Assembly (NCBI RefSeq): GCF_000004195.4
Contig: NC_030678.2
Location: 79,024,904 to 79,088,903, forward strand
Length of the DNA: 64,000 nt
Source: Xenopus tropicalis
Taxonomy: Eukaryota; Chordata; Amphibia; Anura; Pipidae
Direction of reading: 5' to 3'
A program made the translations under genes and the position numbers. Below, one piece after another: positions 55,101 through 62,139 of this stretch. The notes below the pieces were generated by a model. The model saw only the letters and a list, made by a program, of their open reading frames with translations, did no database searches and had not been told where the DNA came from. Each line of letters begins with the position of its first letter. Within the stretch, counting starts at the first letter, position 1.

Positions 55101-57908
55101 GGAACTACACCCTAAAACAGTTTTTTTTGCATAATGAATGAAAATGTAATTCAATCAACTCTCCAATATACATTAATTACAAATGTTAAATGGTTTTATA
55201 AGTATTTGTAAACAAAATTGTTAACAAAAGCAGTAACTGTTTGGTTGTTTGTACTGTCCCCATCTGCTATAGAAGAAGCTGATTGGAACAGAATTAAATG
55301 TCATAACAGGATTCTGGTAAGAAATTCCTTAAGGCTCCTAGAAAAGTCCATTTACATGGGCTTTGTCCCATTTACATGGGTTTATCCTATAGGCTAAAGC
55401 TCACCCACTGGGTTTAAAAGCAGAAGCCAGGATAACAGCTGATCAGATTCCCCACTACAGACCGGTTTCGCCCTTTTTGGGGCTCATCAGTGTAGCGCAG
55501 GGTTTTCTGATCAGCTTAGGTAGAGCCAGGAGTGGGGATACACGAACAAGCTAAAGGGATTGAGGAGACCGCCTCATACGTATGCAAATATCATAACAGG
55601 ATTCTGGGAAGAAATTCCTTAAGGCTCCTAGAAAAGTCCATTTACATGGGCTTTGTCCCATTTACATGGGTTTATCCTATAGGCTAAAGCTCACCCACTG
55701 GGTTTAAAGCAGAAGCCAGGATAATAGGTGATCAGATTCCCAACTACAGACTGGTTTCACCCTTTTTGGGGCTCATCAGTGTAGCGCAGGGTTTTCTGAT
55801 CAGCTTAGGTAGAGCCAGGAGTGGGGATACACAAACAAGCTAAAGGGATTGAGGAGACCGCCTCATACGTATGCAAATGTCATAACAGGATTCTGGGAAG
55901 AAATTCCTTAAGGCTCCTAGAATTAACTAATACATTTGAAAGTTGCACAGAACTGTGCATTTTATTTTATTATATAAAAAAACTCTTGGTTTGATTTGCC
56001 TTTTATCATACACTTTTTTGTTTCATGGATCGTACCCCATAGCAAATAATCACGTTTGGCTATTTGATTTGTTAGGGAGAAAAACCAACAACAGACTAGC
56101 CCAAAGACAAATGGGTGGGAGGGATGGAAGCAGGTCAGACTCAGACTCTGAATCGCCTTCAAAAAGAAAACTGTAAGAGGCAAGTAGACTATTGATGCTG
56201 CTTTACATTCAAGTGAGGAAACATTCACATGTTCACTTGCACTGCAGCCTGTGGTTATGCAAAGCAGATGCCCACAGCAGCTATTGGGCTATTATTTCAG
56301 AGCTCAGACCATGTGTAAGCGGAACAAACCCATTTATCTGCACTGGCATCACTGTGGCACAGAGCTGCAGTCTGAGGAAACTAGAGAACTACTGTATGTG
56401 CATACATTTCCTAACTTAAATAGGCTCTTGAAAAAAACTGTTTCTCTGTTATGAACATAATATGTAGCAGCCATAAATTATTTTATGATTTCAATCGTTG
56501 ACAGAACTTTCCTGAGCATGCAATGCATGGAATACATTATATAACCTGCATCCCAACTTTTATAGTGTTCATGCTATCAGGTATTTAAACTACAAAGCTT
56601 TAATTTCCATAAATGACCAACAGTTATTTTTAACATTATTACAATGGAGGTTGATAGATGAGCAGCTAATAAAATAAGCTTGGTTATGAGGTCATTTTCT
56701 CTGTGGTTTCGATACATCACCACTTAAGAATATGGCCTATGCTGTTCCTCCGCTATCTGTACTAAATGGGTTCTTTGTTTCATTTCCATAAACAGAATGT
56801 GTTTACGTTAGCACAAACAAAAATAAACATTTATCTATGAGCTTGTACTCATGGGACATAATACTTGCCCCTACTTTGTATTCTTTTTTTAAGAGTAGCA
56901 AATGAATGAAGGATGTGAGCTATCCAAAAGTAGGTAAAGTTCAGTGCACTGGACATATTTAAATAAGTATGGTATTTATTAAGCACGCTTAAGAACAAAC
57001 CCATAGTCCATACATGAATAACATAATGTATATACATTTATGTGCTAGCCCAGAATGTAAGGGATTTAAAATATATATTTTTCCAGCCTACACAAACAAG
57101 TTTCATGTTTTATTCATGGCATACATAGAAACCTGACACTTATTTTCATCAGTACATGGTACAACAGTTCTAAAAAGATACCATTAAATAAACATAACAT
57201 AAATATTCCATATGCTGTGTGAGGAAGTAAATGTGTTGCAGATTAGTGGTTTCCCTAGCAACTATAGTGGCTACACGGAGGTACCCCTGAACATAATCAC
57301 TTACAATGGCTTTCTGTTTCCAGCCAAACAAATTTCCATTATCAAAAAATTCCATATGGAACCGTTTTCTATTAAATTAGGTAACTTAATCAAAGCAAAA
57401 AAAAAAAAAAAAAAACGACTAGTCCATGTTACAGAATATTTTTAAAATTCTGTTAAAATAATAGATGACTGTGCAAGTGCCTAGTTAAGTCATTTGCTTT
57501 GGGTGGGGACATGGTTGAGCAATTAAAACCCGTCTGTATCGAAAAAGTTCCTTTAGAAGAAATGATATGTCATTCTAACATCAAACACAAAAGGTTTTAA
57601 ACACAAAAGTCGCAACACGAATGACTGAGTCTAAATAAAATCGCCGTATTTGTGAAATCTAGATACAGAGAACAGGAGAAAGGTAATGTATTCATGCGCT
57701 AAAAGAATACCGTGCGGCACGTAATTGCTTGTTGCTACGAATGCCAGATTTCCCAGCGCTGAAATCTGATCCAAATTCTAGTTAGCAGGAGTCTCAGCAG
57801 GGGATGATGAGTGAGAGAAGGTGGGGAAGAGGTGCCAGAGAGGGCACAAGGCACAGTGGCGTTACTTACGCAGCTGAGCAAGGAGCAGATTCCCAGGCAG
57901 GCGCCCAT
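30987..57908 (-). CDS. serinc2: SERINC2, serine incorporator 2, complete ten-exon gene
   Basis: Ten minus-strand exons, joined by GT..AG introns with matching phases, give 1347 nt: 448 residues plus stop. Order of exons: 57870-57908, 41306-41467, 40251-40429, 36551-36630, 34998-35135, 34690-34859, 34031-34121, 32733-32871, 32078-32287, 30987-31125. Human SERINC2 is about 455 residues. The start [13 protein letters not shown], the run [14 protein letters not shown] and the end RDRDFS fit SERINC2 better than SERINC1 or SERINC3 as I recall them. Ten hydrophobic segments are visible at about residues 40-60, 93-114, 128-149, 154-178, 197-221, 232-254, 262-283, 319-336, 382-402 and 426-442. SERINC proteins are multipass membrane proteins linked to phosphatidylserine and sphingolipid handling. 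SERINC3 and SERINC5 are known restriction factors of retroviral particles, whereas SERINC2 is usually reported as weak or inactive. The start ATG at 57908 has a strong context (ACCATGG). No frameshift or internal stop is present, so the gene looks functional. Confidence 0.96.
31510..31665. repeat. Dispersed repeat fragment in SERINC2 intron 9
   Basis: Local CpG-rich text with GTCGC/GCGAC words ('gagatttgtcgcacggcgac') typical of a frog MITE. No complete ends are seen. Confidence 0.45.
32078..32287 (-). CDS. serinc2: SERINC2 coding exon 9 (residues 333-403)
   Basis: Acceptor TTTTTTGCAG, donor GTGAGT, 210 nt. It opens with [14 protein letters not shown] (family pattern LRSS-x-x-x-QVN), passes through a variable acidic cytoplasmic loop, and ends with the block [19 protein letters not shown] and [13 protein letters not shown] (ninth transmembrane helix). 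Phase-2 exit completes a leucine codon in exon 10. Confidence 0.96.
32733..32871 (-). CDS. serinc2: SERINC2 coding exon 8 (residues 287-333)
   Basis: Acceptor TTTTACAG, donor GTGAGG, 139 nt. The first half is a low-complexity Thr/Ser luminal loop beginning DKICNPTLL, with an N-T-T sequon at residue 300. The second half is [20 protein letters not shown], the [10 protein letters not shown] motif and the eighth transmembrane helix. It ends in phase 2 in a serine codon. Confidence 0.94.
34031..34121 (-). CDS. serinc2: SERINC2 coding exon 7 (residues 257-287)
   Basis: Acceptor TTTCTGCAG, donor GTAAGA, 91 nt. It encodes [20 protein letters not shown] and [10 protein letters not shown], matching the highly conserved SGLLQ-S-x-ITLYT and TWSA motifs. 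It is too short to be found by open-reading-frame length alone and was recognised by motif and splice sites. Confidence 0.94.
34690..34859 (-). CDS. serinc2: SERINC2 coding exon 6 (residues 200-256)
   Basis: Acceptor TTTCACCAG, donor GTGAGA, 170 nt. It carries the fifth and sixth transmembrane helices around the luminal [12 protein letters not shown] segment, which matches the YYT-x-x-x-x-C-x-x-N/G-K pattern of the family. It ends with SILPKVQ in phase 0. Confidence 0.95.
34998..35135 (-). CDS. serinc2: SERINC2 coding exon 5 (residues 154-200)
   Basis: Acceptor TTCGTAG, donor GTATGC, 138 nt. It encodes [20 protein letters not shown] then [13 protein letters not shown], the fourth transmembrane helix and the family signature D-[FL]-A-H-[SG]-W, followed by a hydrophilic loop with GNSKCWYA. 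The donor is not the strict consensus, but the frame and homology fix it. Confidence 0.94.
35640..35940. repeat. T2-like MITE family H in SERINC2 intron 4
   Basis: Shares 'accctagcaaccagatacct', 'gctgaaatttcc' and 'attgtctcagaat' with the H copies at 20300 and 52985. The ends are decayed. Confidence 0.5.
36551..36630 (-). CDS. serinc2: SERINC2 coding exon 4 (residues 127-154)
   Basis: An 80-nt exon bounded by TTTTCAG and GTAAGC. It encodes [20 protein letters not shown] followed by SGTFTI, the third transmembrane helix, one of the most conserved SERINC blocks. It ends in phase 1 within a valine codon completed by exon 5. Confidence 0.95.
37097..37282 (-). mobile_element. SPIN-like hAT MITE in SERINC2 intron 3
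   Basis: A 186-bp element whose ends CAGTGGTTCTCAACCT and AGGTTGAGAACCGCTG pair with one mismatch. The flanking octamer GTCTAGAG is identical on both sides (37089-37096 and 37283-37290). The interior ('gaccatatgaaa', 'ttaggcgacccctgtg') matches my memory of the SPACE INVADERS (SPIN) non-autonomous consensus read on the minus strand. SPIN is a hAT transposon known for near-identical copies in several mammals, a lizard and clawed frogs. It has no coding capacity. Confidence 0.8.
37800..38421 (+). pseudogene. CR1-clade LINE ORF2 3' fragment
   Basis: The plus strand, antisense to SERINC2, encodes the C-terminal CR1 domain after the reverse transcriptase: EKDLELFVD, then [35 protein letters not shown] and, after a frameshift near 38080-38100, [20 protein letters not shown] through [14 protein letters not shown]. 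It is 5'-truncated, as is usual for CR1. Confidence 0.85.
38660..38750. repeat. Nested perfect hairpin
   Basis: Arms 38660-38680 and 38730-38750 are exact inverted copies containing TTGCGGAGGTGC. Inside the left half lies a second palindrome (38681-38705, tttatcaagc..gcttgataaa). The spacer has 'cctgaaacgttgca', a word common in frog repeats. Confidence 0.85.
38914..39421. repeat. T2-like MITE family F, copy 2
   Basis: Bounded by TTAA at 38914-38917 and 39418-39421. The inverted ends GCAGTTCAGTGTAAAA and TTTTACACTGAACTTTTCC, and the paired interior arms ('aacactacttcctgcttt' against 'aaagcaggaggcagagttct'), are clear. It abuts the next MITE. Confidence 0.8.
39418..39873. repeat. T2-like MITE family G, palindromic
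   Basis: TTAA at 39418-39421 (shared with the preceding element) and 39870-39873. Arms such as 'aagtaaaccttttttt' and 'ggaggagaggaa'-type complements pair across most of the length. Open frames on both strands here mirror each other because of the palindrome. Confidence 0.75.
40251..40429 (-). CDS. serinc2: SERINC2 coding exon 3 (residues 68-127)
   Basis: Acceptor CTCTCTCAG, donor GTGAGT, 179 nt, ending in phase 2 inside the glycine codon of the family motif QNGFWFF. It encodes a poorly conserved luminal loop with cysteines at about residues 72 and 84, then [17 protein letters not shown] (second transmembrane helix) and the cytoplasmic motif [11 protein letters not shown]. Confidence 0.95.
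41306..41467 (-). CDS. serinc2: SERINC2 coding exon 2 (residues 14-67)
   Basis: Begins after TTTCAG and ends before GTAAAT, 54 whole codons. It carries the family's cysteine cluster ([17 protein letters not shown]), the KNSTITRL stretch with an N-S-T sequon at residue 34, and the first transmembrane helix (about residues 40-60). It is separated from exon 1 by a 16.4-kb intron filled with transposons. Confidence 0.95.
42151..42410 (-). repeat. LINE/SINE 3' end, minus orientation
   Basis: The complement of this segment carries 'tgtacagcgctgcgtaca' and 'agattataagctttgtgg' text, the same 3' end seen in plus orientation at 60138-60366. Just left (41870-42120) is another 'ggccatacacg' repeat. Confidence 0.55.
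42418..42726. repeat. TA-flanked MITE, family A copy 6
   Basis: Starts CAGGTATGGGACCTG and ends CCTATACCTG followed by TA. Full interior, inverted relative to copy 1. It lies in SERINC2 intron 1. Confidence 0.85.
43089..44671 (+). mobile_element. Tc1-like transposon with ~215-bp terminal inverted repeats
   Basis: A 1583-bp element starting CAGTGGATATAAAAAGT and ending with its complement, flanked by TA (43087-43088, 44672-44673). The terminal repeats (43089-43303 and 44452-44671) are about 215-220 bp and, by eye, more than 90% identical, with GTGTGCACACCC at their inner edge. The size, TA target and encoded transposase place it in Tc1/mariner. It sits in SERINC2 intron 1, antisense to the gene. 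Confidence 0.95.
43485..44418 (+). pseudogene. Tc1-like transposase, inactivated
   Basis: The frame opens at 43485 with [18 protein letters not shown] and a helix-turn-helix region. About 20 codons are then missing at 43605-43610, which joins the DNA-binding part directly to [14 protein letters not shown] text and shifts the frame. A second frameshift follows near 43815-43825. The catalytic core remains readable: [15 protein letters not shown] (first Asp), [10 protein letters not shown] (second Asp) and [19 protein letters not shown] (third acidic residue), the DD34E arrangement. TGA interrupts after ALVKIE (44050-44052), and TAG replaces a glutamine just before HDNNP. A 10-bp direct duplication (cccaaaaaga) sits near the 3' end. 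It cannot make active enzyme. Confidence 0.9.
44674..47012. other. SERINC2 intron 1, no gene recognised
   Basis: AT-rich intron. A decayed LINE-tail-like word string ('tttataaagcattaacatattcc') occurs at 44960-45000. Short hydrophobic frames near 46 kb lack family features. Confidence 0.5.
47013..47295. repeat. Small MITE (CAGAGCCGTCAAC..GTTGACAGCTCTG)
   Basis: Inverted ends 'cagagccgtcaacccgagtt' and 'gagttgacagctctg', with a paired interior ('gatgtcac' words in both orientations). The flanks do not show a clear target duplication. Confidence 0.6.
47703..47960 (-). repeat. LINE/SINE 3' end, minus orientation
   Basis: Begins with (ATT)n and 'tttataaagcgccaacatat' 'tccgcagcactgtacaat', a very common amphibian interspersed-repeat tail. 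The simple-repeat edge marks the insertion's 3' end. Confidence 0.6.
48066..48189. repeat. T2-like MITE family K, 124 bp
   Basis: TTAA at both borders. Ends AAGTGATACTGACACTA and GGTGTCAGTATCTCTT form an inverted repeat. Confidence 0.8.
48688..49112. repeat. T2-like MITE family L, copy 1, palindromic
   Basis: TTAA borders. Ends AAGGAACAGTAACACCAAAA and GGTGGTACTGTTCCTT. A central stem is formed by 'gcacaggttacatagcagat' against 'atctgttatgtgcctgtgcc'. The same family is at 51266-52034 and about 63407-63828. Confidence 0.85.
49300..49516. mobile_element. hAT element with nested 'ggccatacacg' repeat
   Basis: The right end GAGTTTGACACCCCTG pairs with a decayed left end CACATGTGTCAATCAC. The flanking octamers gtgtagct and gtgtagat match seven of eight. 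Interior GGCCCGTGGGCTG text is typical of this hAT type. The segment at about 49405-49465 is a foreign repeat inserted later. Confidence 0.7.
51266..52034. repeat. T2-like MITE family L, copy 2, expanded by an internal minisatellite
   Basis: TTAA borders and the family L ends (AAGGAACAGTAACACC and complement). It is about 340 bp longer than the copy at 48688 because an 88-89-bp unit is repeated in tandem about four times: 'cagccattcctgcac' starts at 51402, 51491, 51579 and 51668. The GC-rich unit includes 'gtagccccgggggcagcc'. Confidence 0.9.
52197..54106. mobile_element. Inner hAT element, family E, nested in the outer hAT
   Basis: Ends CATAGGCGGATTTTC and ATCCTCCGCCTATG. The octamer AGTGCCCC is identical at 52189-52196 and 54107-54114. 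Subterminal 'agcctccccaaac' occurs near both ends. A 142-codon minus-strand frame at its left end has no transposase motif. It carries a T2-like MITE (52985-53395) and a short LINE tail (about 53565-53640). Confidence 0.9.
52985..53395. repeat. T2-like MITE family H, third nesting level
   Basis: The left side opens 'ggttcacttttaagttaact' and the right side closes 'ttaatttaaaggtgaa'. The interior has 'accctagcaaccagatagct', shared with copies at 20300, 35838 and, with variation, 59815. It lies wholly inside the inner hAT. Confidence 0.7.
54235..55300. other. SERINC2 intron 1, no gene recognised
   Basis: Contains an isolated T2-like left end (AAAGGGGAACTACACCC) near 55095 whose partner was not found. 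Otherwise AT-rich. Confidence 0.5.
55301..55922. repeat. 290-bp tandem duplication, 2.1 copies
   Basis: The unit starting 'tcataacaggattctgg' begins at 55301, 55591 and 55880 (partial), giving lengths of 290 and 289. The two full copies differ at only a few positions. Each holds two direct copies of 'cccatttacatgggttt'-type text, 'ctttttggggctcatcag' and 'gtagcgcagggttttctgat'; a version of the last also occurs at 11211. Confidence 0.95.
55923..57869. other. 5' part of SERINC2 intron 1, no gene recognised
   Basis: AT-rich, with an oligo-A run near 57398-57415. Sequence close to exon 1 (57700-57869) is free of recognised repeats and could hold regulatory elements. Confidence 0.45.
57870..57908 (-). 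CDS. serinc2: SERINC2 coding exon 1 (residues 1-13)
   Basis: Encodes [13 protein letters not shown] and ends at a consensus donor (GTAAGT, 57864-57869) in phase 0. The initiator sits in ACCATGG. A short first coding exon ending just before the cysteine-rich stretch is the usual SERINC arrangement. No in-frame upstream ATG is seen in the adjacent leader. Confidence 0.95.
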
Positions 57909-58110
57909 GGTACCCGGAATAAGGCGCACTCACACACACACTAAGGCGCACTCGGTACGGTAGGTGCTGGTTTTGAGCAGCTGTGAGGAGTTTGTAATGT
58001 CACGGCCATGTGACCAAGATGTGTGTGATGTCAGGAGGGGAGTGTCTAGCTCCTAGCTTGGACCTGCTGCTGCCTGTGCAGTACTACTGTGCCTGTGCCA
58101 GTGCCAGTGC
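57909..58110 (-). promoter_or_regulatory. SERINC2 5' leader and proximal promoter (inferred)
   Basis: The 200 bases upstream of the ATG are richer in GC and CpG than the surrounding DNA and lack transposon sequence. A 16-base imperfect palindrome at 57999-58014 (GTCAC..GTGAC arms) contains an E-box-like CATGTG core. No clear TATA box was found, and the transcription start is not determined. The call is by position. Confidence 0.5.
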
Positions 58111-58329
58111 CAGCCTAGAAGTTGGAACTGTTGCTTCTTTATAAAAAGAGAGGGAAAGGCAGGATTTCATTAGAATATTGTGAGTTGCAGCATTACTAAA
58201 GTGAAAATTTTACAAATGTGTCTAATTCTATTTTTATTTTATTTTAATATTAATACTACTGTATAATTCTTATGCATATTTATTCTTAAAATTGTACAAC
58301 ACTATTGCTTGTGTAGCTTACACATAAGA

Positions 58330-58405
58330 ATTTCACTCACATGTACTGTATCTGTGTACCAGTAACGTGATGTGACAATAAAAGTGATTTGATTTGATTT
58401 GAGCC
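58330..58405 (+). repeat. LINE 3' tail with (TGATT)n end
   Basis: 'gatgtgacaataaaagtgat' followed by TTGATTTGATTTGA is a classic 3' end of an L2/CR1-type element. Only the last ~75 bases are recognisable, about 400 bases upstream of the SERINC2 ATG. Confidence 0.7.
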
Positions 58406-58591
58406 CTTGGGTGTAAGGGCTGCAATGCATGCATGGGTATTGCAATACTGTCCAATGGCGTATAGGGCAAGATCATTTTAGGCCCCCAAAACTTTGGGAA
58501 GATGTTTTATGACCACATATTTTGAAACTGCTAAGGAGAAGCAGTAGACTATTTGTCTTCTAAGTAGTTACAGGGAGTGCTTCCTTTATAT

Positions 58592-58775
58592 CAGTGATCA
58601 GGGTTTGACTGGGGGGTGCAGCACCTCCTGTTGGCTGCCTGCACATAGAGGACCTACCAAATAACCAATAACAGTCCTTATTTGGCACCCCGTGATCTTT
58701 TAAATGCTTGTTTTGCTCCCCAATTAATTTTACATTTGAGTGTGGCTCATGGGTTAAAAAAGGTTGGGGTCCCTG
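58592..58775. mobile_element. Small hAT element
   Basis: Ends CAGTGATCAGGGTTTGAC and GGTTGGGGTCCCTG are imperfect inverted repeats. The flanking octamers ctttatat and ctctatag agree at six positions. No coding sequence. Confidence 0.55.
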
Positions 58776-58801
58776 CTCTATAGTAACACTGCTGCTACTT
58801 A

Positions 58802-58986
58802 GGATGAAGACACACAGAGCTACTAGCAGTAGCTACAGAAACAGACAATGCTGATCAGTTGCTGATAACAGTCTCTACATGTGTTTTACCAGAGGAAATT
58901 CTCAGTATTGTCTATGGTAGGGAATTTTCTGGCATTTAGTAGCCACGACAAGTAGCTGCTACTAGTAGCTCCATGTGTCTTCACCC
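58802..58986. repeat. MITE with GGATGAAGACACA ends
   Basis: Ends 'ggatgaagacacacagagct' and 'agctccatgtgtcttcaccc' are inverted repeats. The adjacent inner arms contain alternating 'agctactagcagtagct'. Confidence 0.75.
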
Positions 58987-60137
58987 TGGTACTTAGGTAT
59001 ATGATACATAAAAGAAGGGCTGTTGTGATATGTTTTGTTTAGGGTTGCTGAAAGATATCATGCAATGCATGCAGCTCACCGTAAAACAAGCCCCACCCAA
59101 CTAATTAAAAAAAGGAATTCTTAAAAAAGAAAAGAAAGAAAATTGTATTGCTATTGTGATATAAGGTAGCATTCTTCCCTACTGGGTCACTACTGGCAAC
59201 ACAGTTTTAAACACACAGAAGTGACGCAACCCCTCATCTGAAAATACTAGATGCAACTTGCAAGCGCAGTTGCATCAATTTTTTGTCATATTTGACACAA
59301 TTATGGTGGATGAAACTAGAAGTGCAACCGCAATTACAATGAAATTAAGATTTGTGTCAGAAATACCTCTTTGTACACTATTGGGCAGATTTATCAACAT
59401 GTGAGTTTAAAGCTTAATACATAAAAACTCACCCACATTCTATTCATTCCTATGGGATTTTCATAGAAGTGTATTGATTAATAAGTGAACTTTAGAACTC
59501 ACCATTTGATAAATATGCTAAAAAAGGAGTCTATATGTATTAAGCTCTAAACGTTTTGACCACCATGGTTCACTTGTGGAGAACTCCTGAGGTCAAAACA
59601 CTCTTAACTGCCTGATGCTTTCCACAGCAAAGCATCAAATGAATAAGGATAAAACATGTTAAGCTATGTACTTGTGCATGGCTACATTATATGTAAATTA
59701 TTAGCCTTTAATTATTTAATGCTATTGAGTGTTGTGGATAATTGCTGTGGATAACCAGACTGTAAAGTCCCTGTTTTCTATAGCTCTCACAATAAAAAGT
59801 TAATAATTACACTATTAAAAACCTTAATCATTTACATGTCATATAACTGTCCATAAAGTTGAAACTACAAATCTACTGAACAAAACAAGCAAAATAATTA
59901 CAAATAAAACTACAAAGCATATAAATGAAGAACATTTGAAAATTGTTGCAGAATATCACTGTCTGCATCTGACTAAAAATACATTTAAAGGGGAACTTAT
60001 TTAGCTATAGAAATGCAAGAAGTTCAAGATTTCTTGTACATGTTTTGTTGTCGAGTCATATAGAACTACTTGCACTGCAATCTGACAAATTATTTTTCAG
60101 TTTAGAATTGCATCACCAACCGCAAATGTAAACAATC
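58987..60137. other. Upstream flank, no gene; two repeat fragments
   Basis: 59385-59560 is a fragment of the 'gggcagatttatcaa' type repeat with an internal inverted 'aaaactcaccc..' arm. 59815-59997 is a family H fragment ending 'catttaaaggggaac'. No exon was found. Confidence 0.45.
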
Positions 60138-60366
60138 TATATAGATTGTAAGCTCTATGGGGCAGGGACCTCCTTCATCTTGTGTTTCTGACTCTTATTG
60201 CAACTGCACCTTGTATTTATTGTATTTATTGTTGTACTTTGTATTTATCCATTTTGTATTTACCAATTATTTTTAACCCCCTGTCTGTATTAATGAATTC
60301 TACTGTACAGCGCTGCGTACATAAGTAGCGCTTTATAAATAAAGATATACATACATACATACATAC
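60138..60366 (+). repeat. LINE/SINE 3' end with (ATAC)n tail
   Basis: Starts 'gattgtaagctctatggggc', contains 'tgtacagcgctgcgtacata' and 'gcgctttataaataaaga', and ends in about five CATA units. The same end in reverse is at 42151-42410. Confidence 0.75.
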
Positions 60367-60404
60367 AATTTACAACAAATTTATGACAATTCTTTTTTTT
60401 CCCT

Positions 60405-60735
60405 GCATTTTGGTAACAGGTCAGGGAAAGCCCTTTTCTGTGTAAGATCATTAAAACCCAATACATAGAGAGAGGTCTGTGAAGAATGGTTTTGCTGAAA
60501 TGGGAGTGAAAAAAAATTGACTGGCCTACACAGAACCCTGACCTCAAACCAAATATCACCCGCAGGATAAACTGAAATGCAGACTGTGGTTAAAGCCTGA
60601 TTGCCCAGCATTAGTCCCCAACCTCATTAATACTCCTGTGACTGAATGGAAGAACATCCCACAATAAAACTCGCATCCAGTGGAGAGCCTTCCATAGAAG
60701 ATCAGAGCTGTTATAGCAGCAAAGGTTTGACCTGG
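60405..60735 (+). pseudogene. Tc1/mariner transposase 3' fragment
   Basis: The plus strand retains decayed C-terminal text: 'ttgactggcctacacagaac' encodes the DWP-x-QNPDL motif (third catalytic acidic region), followed by '..actgaatggaagaacatcc' and 'gctgttatagcagcaaagg', all typical of one Tc1-like family. The N-terminal half and the inverted repeats are missing. Confidence 0.75.
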
Positions 60736-62139
60736 GTTCCAAATAAGATGTTTTACAAGCCTGTACAATATTTTATTTAATATAATACATCTGGAATAAC
60801 ATATTATAATAGTGGCACAAAGAACTAAGTAATACATGGGATATTTCTTGCATAGAGGTCCACCTCTCACAGCTTTGTGTGGATCAGCTTTGGAGTGACA
60901 GGTAGATTAGGAGCAGTGACAGATAGATAGGGTTGCAGTTGTTTCAGAAGCTGTATGCTGGGTTAATACAGATTTAACTATTTATTTAATAGAAAACTGG
61001 GATGCTGTGCAGTGCAGCAAGGATGACTATCTTTGGCATTTTGACTGGTGTAGAATTATGGATCATTTTCCATCAGCCTTTGTTTCAGAGCCGCTGTAAG
61101 GCACTGGTAAGCCCTGGTCAAATATGCCAGTGGTGACCCCCAGTCCATACAAAATATTTGGTAGTACTCAAGTAAAACAAACATCCGGAGTCTCTTTAAG
61201 AATTTCTTCTTTAATATTATTATAATTTATTTGATCTGTGTTTTATTTTTGTATAAGACATTTCCATTAGAAGCATTTATTTACAGCAGGAGTTTGGATG
61301 AAATGGCTGATGGCAGGTCCCTTGTTCTGGTAGATATTCTACTGTGTACCTTTTGCCTTTTTATTTAAGCCATTGCTGTGAATCTATCATTTCTTGCCTC
61401 TTGTAAGTTGTATTATTCTCATGCCAATACATTTAATAAACTTAGGTAGTACTTGTCTCTATAAACTTCTTTTTAGGGCAAGGCAAACATTTTTATCCAG
61501 TTCCGTACAAGGTTTATGGCCTTTGTAGTTCAGCAGCCAACAAATGGAGAAATACCATGATTTTTGTTACATTACTGTAACCTCAGCCTTCTGTCTAGTG
61601 GTGGGACATACAGTACCTACTCTTACCCCAGCCTGCGTTTCTAACTAAATTCCTGCCTGCTATGATCCTGTAATCTTTTGCAGTAAGACCTTTCATTAAG
61701 CTAGTATTTATCTGTAGTAGACTATGTGCCCTTTTCAGGCCTTAGGTATTTTACCAATTAATCCATTCCCGTACAATGCTTTCAGGTAGATTCCCCATAT
61801 ACACCCTATGACTACCCTGCCTGTCTTTACACAGTGACCAGAAAGTAGGTTTCAATCACATGTCCATTTGTCATTCAGTATCAGGTTGGTTTGTGGAAAC
61901 AACATGACAAAACTGACCTATGATAATTAACTGTGACTCATTTTTTGACTGTGCTCTAACCGGTTTCACAGGTTTGTCACTAGGAGCCTGCTTTATTCAC
62001 TCAATGACACCGCCCTAAGCAAATGTAATCACTCTACTCCTTGCATTTCTCTTTAGGATCAGCCCAGGATAAAGCCAACCTTTTCTATAAAAAAATCAAA
62101 GCACTCTAAACAATATTAAAGAGTAATTTTGTTTTATCC
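60736..62139. other. No gene recognised
   Basis: AT-rich flank. A fragment near 61085-61145 ('agccgctgtaaggcactgg', 'gtggtgacccccagtcc') may be a hAT remnant. Confidence 0.45.

Noticed and set aside
30987..57908. Assignment of the gene to SERINC1, SERINC3 or SERINC5
   Set aside because: The N-terminus MGACLG, the VYRMCFA..AAFFF segment, [11 protein letters not shown] and FHFCLVLAS fit SERINC2 better as I recall the paralogues. A full alignment would settle it.
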